Origin: Albifimbria verrucaria
Taxonomy: Eukaryota; Ascomycota; Sordariomycetes; Hypocreales; Stachybotryaceae
DNA length: 64,000 bases
Direction of reading: 5' to 3'
NCBI GenBank assembly: GCA_020081605.1
Contig: JAHREC010000019.1
Coordinates: forward strand, 1,364,001 to 1,428,000
The notes beneath the pieces are model-generated. The model was given only the letters and a program-made list of their open reading frames with translations, searched no databases and was not told where the DNA came from. Within the stretch, counting starts at the first letter, position 1; each line of letters begins with the position of its first letter. Both the position numbers and the translations under genes were made by a program. This document shows positions 56,181 to 64,000 of the stretch, one piece after another.

Positions 56181-59100
56181 CTCTTATAAAAAGAAATTAT
56201 AATAGAAATTGATAAAGAGTTATTTATTATAAGATTGAATTAGTTTTATTTATAAATAAATAATATATAAAAAGTTTATTAAAAAAGTTGACTTATAAAT
56301 TAATTACTAAATGTAAAAGAAAAAAATATTAGAAGGCTATTATATTTATAATATATATTTATAAGTAAAAGGCTTATTTATATAATAATAAAATTATAAA
56401 AAATAAATAAAATAAGGAACAAAAATAAAAATAAAAAATAGAAATAAAAGACTTCTAAAGATTATATAATATATAAGCTTATAATAAATATCTTATTATT
56501 CTACCCTTAATAATTATTAATAATTAATATAATAATTATTATTATAGCTATTATCTCTCCTTATCTTAAGATACCTATTTTATATAATATTAAAAGATTA
56601 TAAATTAATAACCCTATTTAAAGGCTTATTAAAAGCTTAATATAAAGCTATAATAAACCCTTAAATAGATATATGTTTATTAATATTAATATATTAATAT
56701 AAATATAATCTATAAGCTTATTTATTTTTATTTTTAATATAAGAATAGTATAAATTATATTATAATAAGTAATTAATTTAATTATAATTCTTTTTTATTT
56801 ACTATATTTTAATAATAATATAAAAATATAATAAAATAAATTATAATTATAATATAAGATATTTATATAATATAATTAAAATTATTTAATATATTATTAA
56901 TATTTAGTTATATAATTTTGAAGCCTTAAGTTATTTAATTTAAATTAATAATATTATTTTTATTATTTAATTTATTTTTAATAATTATATTTTGTTAAAT
57001 AAAAAACTTAAATTAAAATTAATATATTTTTATAAAAAACTTTTTATTAATTATAAAATATTAATTATATTTATTTTTATTAAATAATATAAATAAAAAG
57101 TTTTTATAAAAGAATATTTCTACGTAATTTTAATATAATATTTATAAAAAATTATATTAATTTTAATTTCTTTAAATTATAAATAGAATAATAATTATAA
57201 AATTTTAAATTTAAAATAATAAAATATAAAAATATTTAATTTAATCTTTAAAAGAATTTTTATAAGCTAGGCTTATAATATTTATATATATAAAATATTA
57301 TATATTTATTATAATATATTAAATAATAATTATATATAATAAAATATTATATATTTATTATAATATATTAAATAATAATTATATATAATAAAATATTATA
57401 TATTTATTATAATATATTAAATAGTAATTAAATATAATAAAATATAATAAATAAACTATAATTTAAATATATATTTATAATATAATTATATTATATTAAA
57501 TTTATATTTAAAATATCAAGTTTCTATATATTTATTAATTAATTATATTCTATAGAAAAATCTTTATATTATTATAATATTTATAAAAAGAATATTTTAA
57601 ATTATATTTATAAAGATTAAAAGCTTAATATTAATAATCTAAAGATAATATATAAATTATTATAATTATAGATTAATATAATATTACGTTAATTATTTTT
57701 ATAAAATTAATTTTTAAATATTTTAAGTATTTTTTAAATTTTTAAAAGGATTTAATATTAAATTTAATAATATTTTACTTATACTTTAAGCCTTAAAATT
57801 ATATTTTTATAATATATTTAATAAAATATTAAATCCTTTAGATTTAAATATTAAGATTTTAAATACATAAAATTAATAAAGAAATATTTTTATATATTTT
57901 TCTTATAATTATTATAAAAATATAAAGTTAAATTATATATATATTCTTTTATAAAAAATATATTATTTAAGAATTAAGGTTTTTATTATTATATAAATAT
58001 TTATATTTTTTAAATATATTATATATATAAAATACTTATATTTTAGTTTTAAAATATAATATTTTATTATATAATTTTATTTATAATATTTATAATATTA
58101 AATAAATTTAATTAATTATTTATATTTATTATATTAAATATATTTAATTAATTATTTATATAACTTATATTTTAATAATTAATATTATATTATAATATTA
58201 TTACTATAAAACTCAATAATATTTTTTAAAATAATTATATTTATTAAAAATATTATGATTAATCTAAAAATTATATAAATTTATATGTTATTTTTTATAT
58301 ATTAAGTTATTTTTAATATAAAAATTATTATTTAACTATAATCTTAGAACTAATATATAATTATTATAATATACTCTATAAAAGCTCTATTTATTATTTT
58401 AAAAATATTTAAATATAATTTAATATTAATTTAAATTTTAAATTTACAAATATATATTATATAGAATTTATAAGATTATAATAAAAATAATCTTATATTA
58501 AAAATATTATTATTTTAATTATAAAACTCTATAAAAAGAATTAATATATAATTTTAATATTTATTAAGAAAGCTATTAAAGTTAATTTTATAATAAAAAT
58601 ATTTAATTTAATTATAATATAGTTTAAAAAACTTTTATATTAATTTTATAGAATATAAATAATTTTAATATATTAATAATTTAGCTATAAGTTTAGGCTA
58701 TAAAATCTTTTTAATATATTCTAAAAGACCTTTTAAATTTATTAAATATCTTTTATAATATATACTTAATAATATATATAAAGCCTTTAATAATATATAA
58801 TATATTTATAAAGCTAGGCTTTTTATTTAATACTATTTTAATTTTAATTATAGATTATTTATATATTATATTTATTATTTATTTAATAATATATATTTTA
58901 TTAATAGCTTTAATTATTATTATTAATCTTTATTATTGCTTTTTTTGCTTAGATAGATAAGCCTTGATATTTAGTATATTAATTATATACTCTATTCTTA
59001 ATAATTCTATATATTTATTGAATAAGATAACGAGGAATGTTAAGGTCAATAGGTAGTTAGCCTTATATAACTATAAAGTTAATATTATATCTATAAATTA

Positions 59101-59505
59101 ATATAATAATTTATTATTTATTATATTTCAAAATTAAATAAAATCAAATATTAATTTATTAAATCTATATGCCTTATTAGTATTAACTAATAATCTATTA
59201 TATTAATAAAAATATAATATCTATAAATACTTAATCTATATTCATTATAATTTAATACTTATTCAATACTTTTATATCATTTCTAAAGCTCTATAAATTA
59301 AATATTTTCTAAAAGCTAAAATATCTATAATAAGAATATCTAAAATCCCTATTTTAATGCCTTTATAAAAAGTACCATATTAGTTTAACTTTTGAATATT
59401 TATAATTTTATTTATAGTCTATAAATATATAATAATATATTTATAAATTTATAAATTTTCTATAATAAAAGTAATAAATCTTTAAAACGCCTATAATCAT
59501 TATAT

Positions 59506-59945
59506 ATATTTAGATAGATTAGTTTCGATTTATAAGATTTAACTTATCTTTATTATATATATAATTTGAAGTCTTTTTATATATATATTCTCTATAAAAT
59601 ATATTTATATATAATATATATATATATGTTTATTATCCCTTTAAAGAAGAAAAGTCCCTATTATTAAGATATATAATAGGATAATAAAATTAATTAGTAT
59701 CCCTTATTATTATTTATTATATATATTTTTATTTATTTTTATTTAGGTTTATTATTTTGAATAAACTTATTTATATTTATCTTTATTAATTATATATATT
59801 AATCTCTTAGAGTATTAAATTACATATTATTATAAACTATTATAATAGCTTCATTTTTAGCTTCAAGCTTTATAAGTGTAATTTTTAATATTTTTATTAA
59901 GTATTTTTTTATATTATTATATATTTTATTTAATTTATATAATTT
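59506..59945 (+). repeat. RIP-diverged repeat, copy 2 (probable LTR)
   Basis: Same orientation as 47808-48240 and about 11.7 kb away. It shares attatccctttaaagaagaaaa, gatatataataggataataaaa, gaataaacttatttatatttat, ctcttagagtattaaatt and aagctttataagtgtaattttta. It could be the 3' LTR of an element with nested insertions, or a solo LTR. Confidence 0.7.
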
Positions 59946-60149
59946 AGGTTTAAAGTATACTTATTTTAAACTAATTTATATTATTTAAGCTTATTAATTA
60001 TAAGTTAATAATAATAAGAATTATAATAAGGTTAAGGATTAGAATTTATATTAACTATAAACCTTTTATTTTTTAAAAAATAGTAAGTATACTATAGTAC
60101 TTTATTAAGTATATTATAATTAATAGGTATACTATAAATTTATAATAAA

Positions 60150-60172
60150 GGCCCCTTATTTATAATAAGGTC
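60150..60172. repeat. Short imperfect hairpin in the A+T-rich block
   Basis: ggccccttatt and aataaggtcc are complementary except for one extra base. It is one of the few GC-containing points in this part of the block. Confidence 0.5.
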
Positions 60173-63100
60173 CACTATTACCCCTATGTATTATATTAAT
60201 ATATAAAGATATTCACTTTATTCTATATACTAAAATAAATCATTAAAAATTATATATAGCTTATATTTAATTATTATTACTATATCTAGATTTCTTAATA
60301 ATTAAAATATTTTTAAAGTATTTATATATATTATTTAATATTATATTTATTTAACTAAGTAAATATAGTTTCCTTTATTATTTATTTAAGCCTTTAATAT
60401 TATTAATTTCCTTATAATAGCTTTATATATATAGGCTTTAGCTATATATAATATATTTAATTTTATTTATTTATTAAATAATATATAAAATACTTTTAAG
60501 GATTTTAATACAGATTTTTTATTATTAACCATTAGAATATTATTAAATAAAATAATAAAAAGAAATTTTAAATATAATATTAAATAATTTCTTTAATATT
60601 TAAGAATTTAATTTTAATAATATATTTATTAAGTATAATATTATTAATAATCTATTTAATAATATCTTTAATAATCTTATTCTTAAAGCTAAAGATAAAA
60701 TTATATTTAATAATATATTTAAGGGAATAATTCTTTTATTATTATTATTTAGAATATATATTATATTTAAGGAGTTTTTAATTTTTAATATAATTCCTAT
60801 TTTTATAATAATAATATTATTATTAAAAATTATTGTTTAATTATATAATATTTAATAATATTATATTTAATAGTATTAACTATTTAATATATTATAAATT
60901 AATATATAATAAGGAAGATAAATATTTACCTTAAGATATTAAATTAAGAAAATATTATATAAATAAGGTTAAATATTATAAATTTTTATTATTATAAATA
61001 TTATTAAAAAATAATTATTTATAAATATATAAAGCTTAAAATGATTATGATTATATACCCTTAATTAATTTATTTATTTATATTTTTATTATATATAAAT
61101 AAATAAAAAAATAAAAATTTTTGTTTTATACTTATAGCCTTATTATTTAAAAAATAAACAGTTAAATTTATAATATAAAGCTAAAGAAATTATATTTTAT
61201 TTATTAAGATTTATATAATAATTATTAACTTTTTAAAAAGATATTCTTAATAATCTAATCTTTATATAAATATATATTAAACTTCTATAAATATAGAAAA
61301 TATAATATTAAATTAAGTTGAATAATAATAATAATATAAAGATTTTTATTATATTTTAAATATATTTTAAATATAAATATATATAAAAATAATTTTTAAA
61401 AATCTAGGATATTAATAATATATATAAAATTAATTAATTTAAAATAATATTAAATTAAATTAGAAATATTATAGATTAATAATTTATTATTAATCTAAGG
61501 TTTATGCTTATTAATAAAAATAATATTATAATATATAAATAATTATTATAAAAATTTAATTATTATTAATTATATTTTAAAATTCCTTTATTATTTATAA
61601 GTATTATAGATTTTAGATTAAATTATTAAAATATAGCTTAATATATTTTTAAAGATATAGCTATAATTATATATATACTATATTAATATAAATATATATA
61701 TTTATATTTAAAAATATTAAAATAATCTAAAGATAATTAATAATAAGATTTATTTAAAGAATTTGAATTATACCTTTAATAATAAATATTCTTTTAATAA
61801 TAACCTTAATACTTAAAATACTATTAAAATAATAATAAAAATAATATTATAGTATTAATATTAAATAAATTTTATTATAATTATAAAAATATATTTTATA
61901 TTTAAAAATTTATTATTTATATATTAATAAAATTAAATCTTAAATTAATATAAATAAAACTTAATTAGTATTTTATTATATATTAATCTATTATAATTTA
62001 TTATATTAATTATAAATATATACTATAAAATATTTATGTATTAAATATTATATTTATAATTATTATAATTTTATATAATAAATTAATAATTCTATAAAAG
62101 TTATTTATAAAAATATTAAATTATATTTTATAAAATATTATAAATAATTTCTTTTAATTTTATAATATTTATATATAAATATTTAAATAAAAAAGATAAT
62201 ATAAATAAAATACTATATTAATAAAGTATAATTAATATAATAAAGTATTTAATTATAAATAAAAATAGCTTAATAAAATCTCTTTATTAATTTTATATTA
62301 TATTATTAATATTATTATATAAATATAATATTATATATTATTAGGCTATAAAATAAAATAAATAATTATTAAGGCTAGAGTTATTAATAAAAATTAAATA
62401 AAATAAATTAAAATAAATATTAATAATCTATTATCTCCTTATAATTAAGATTAATATATAATCTAAGAATAATATATATTATTTTATTTTTATATAATTC
62501 TTAAAAGATTATATATTAAAAAGCTATTAATAAAAAAATTATTCTATATAAAATAATAATTAAATAAACTAATAATCTATATATATTATTTTATTAAGAA
62601 ACTCCAATTAATATAAACTAAAAATATTAAATAATTAATATTATTTATTAAAAACCTTAATATTATTAAGTATTTATATAGTTAATTTAAGAATTTTATA
62701 AATAAAAAAATATTAATCTTTAATAAGCTTGAAGTTTTATCTTAAGTTATTATATAATAAATAATATTATAAATTATATAAATATAAATATTATAAAAAT
62801 TATTATTAATTATATTATTATTAAATTTATTAAACTCTTTATAAAATACCTTATTTATATTATTATTATTAAAATAATTACTTTAGTTATTTATATTATT
62901 AATAATTTTATTTTTAATAACCATATTATAGATATTTTAATACATTAAAAATGAAAATAAAGGTAGAATATAAGATTATATAATAAGCTATAAATTAAAA
63001 TCTTTAAATAAAGCTATAATAATTTATTTAATAATAAATATTTAATATAATTAATTATAATATAAAATACATAAGCTTTTTTATATATTATTAAAATTAT

Positions 63101-64000
63101 TTAATAAATATAAATAAGATAATATAATTATATATAAAAATAAAGAAATTATAGAATATAAATAAGGACTTTTTCAGATTATAATATTATCTTAATACTT
63201 ATAAATATAATATTAAATTTAATAAAGATATTATTAAGTATAATATTATTATTGATACTAAGTAAAATTAAGTATATATAATAAATATAGCTAAATTAAG
63301 ATTTTAGAATTATATAAAAGCTTATAATTATCTTATAAATATACTTACTACTCTATATAATTATATAGAGTTAATAAAGAGTCTTTATATAAATTCTAAG
63401 CTATATTATAATAAACTTAATAATTATAGTATACTTAATAATATACTATAATATACTTATTACTATTTTATTTTAATACTATTCTTTTTTAAATAGAAGA
63501 TTACTATTTATAATATTTAATACGCTAATATTTAAGGATAATTATATATTATTAATATATAAATTTAATCTCTTAAATATTTATTGAATAAATCTTAAAT
63601 CTCTTAATATAATCTTCGATTAAATAGCGATTTAATTAATAAATAATATATTTTAAATATTTAATCCTAAGTTATTAAAAATAATATTTATTATTTATTA
63701 ATTATTTATTATTTTAAAGATATTAATTAAGATTAATATAATATAAATATTTAATATAATTTTTTTAAGATTTATATTATTTATTTAATTAAAATATTAA
63801 TAATAATAAAGATTTATATTATATTTATTTTATATAGAACTTTACTAAAATATATTTTATATTATCTTATTAATATTATTTATTATTATTTTATTTAATT
63901 TGTATTTAAGAATTATTATAAAATATAAAATATATATTTATTTTTCTAAATTAAATATAATAATATATTTTAATAATTTAATAAAGAATTTAAATCTTTA

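Overview
The window is nuclear DNA of a filamentous ascomycete (Pezizomycotina). The evidence is short introns of about 48-106 bp with GTRNGN donors and CTAAC-like branch points, and orthologues of flbD, gtaA, a fungal O-GlcNAc-transferase-like protein, nat3/NAA20, sec23, sec39, RPL12 and complex I NDUFS5. Dispersed TAGGTACC-type intergenic motifs and heavy RIP suggest Sordariomycetes, perhaps Hypocreales; this is an inference.

Layout. 1-305 (minus): N-terminal exon of a Cdh1/fizzy-related APC/C activator running off the left edge. 2149-3335 (minus): serine-rich unrecognised protein. 4020-4654 (plus): NatB catalytic subunit. 5801-8379 (plus): secreted GtaA-type glutaminase, heavily frame-broken. 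9240-10471 (plus): Tra2/SR-like RRM protein. 12054-14866 (minus): Sec39-domain protein. 15299-15739 (plus): NDUFS5. 16441-17292 (plus): probable degraded gene. 17300-24400: gene-free, rich in short tandem repeats. 24405-25271 (minus): FlbD Myb regulator. 28174-33122 (minus): GT41 OGT-like protein. 34812-35526 (minus): RPL12. 36352-39006 (minus): Sec23. From about 39330 to the right end (about 24.7 kb): an extremely A+T-rich block made of RIP-destroyed retrotransposons. In it I can read a minus-strand Ty3/gypsy pol, a plus-strand LTR element with a gag-like start, a long (TAA)n/(TTA)n fold-back microsatellite, and one small GC-balanced islet. The block may be pericentromeric or centromeric.

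The strongest cross-window signal is that seven genes carry single-base losses inside mononucleotide runs (13 cases, always one base short of a run inferred to be 5 or 6 long). They include RPL12 and Sec23, which are expected to be essential. The uniform pattern points to consensus (long-read homopolymer) errors rather than pseudogenes. Many standard gene calls here would therefore be wrong, and several coding regions below are given with explicit frame breaks. The gtaA locus also has an in-frame TAA that the homopolymer model does not explain.

The genes are ordinary housekeeping and developmental genes (cell cycle, N-terminal acetylation, splicing, ER-Golgi traffic, respiration, conidiation, translation), each with its own promoter. 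I see no operon-like or biosynthetic cluster, no tRNA or rRNA gene and no CRISPR.
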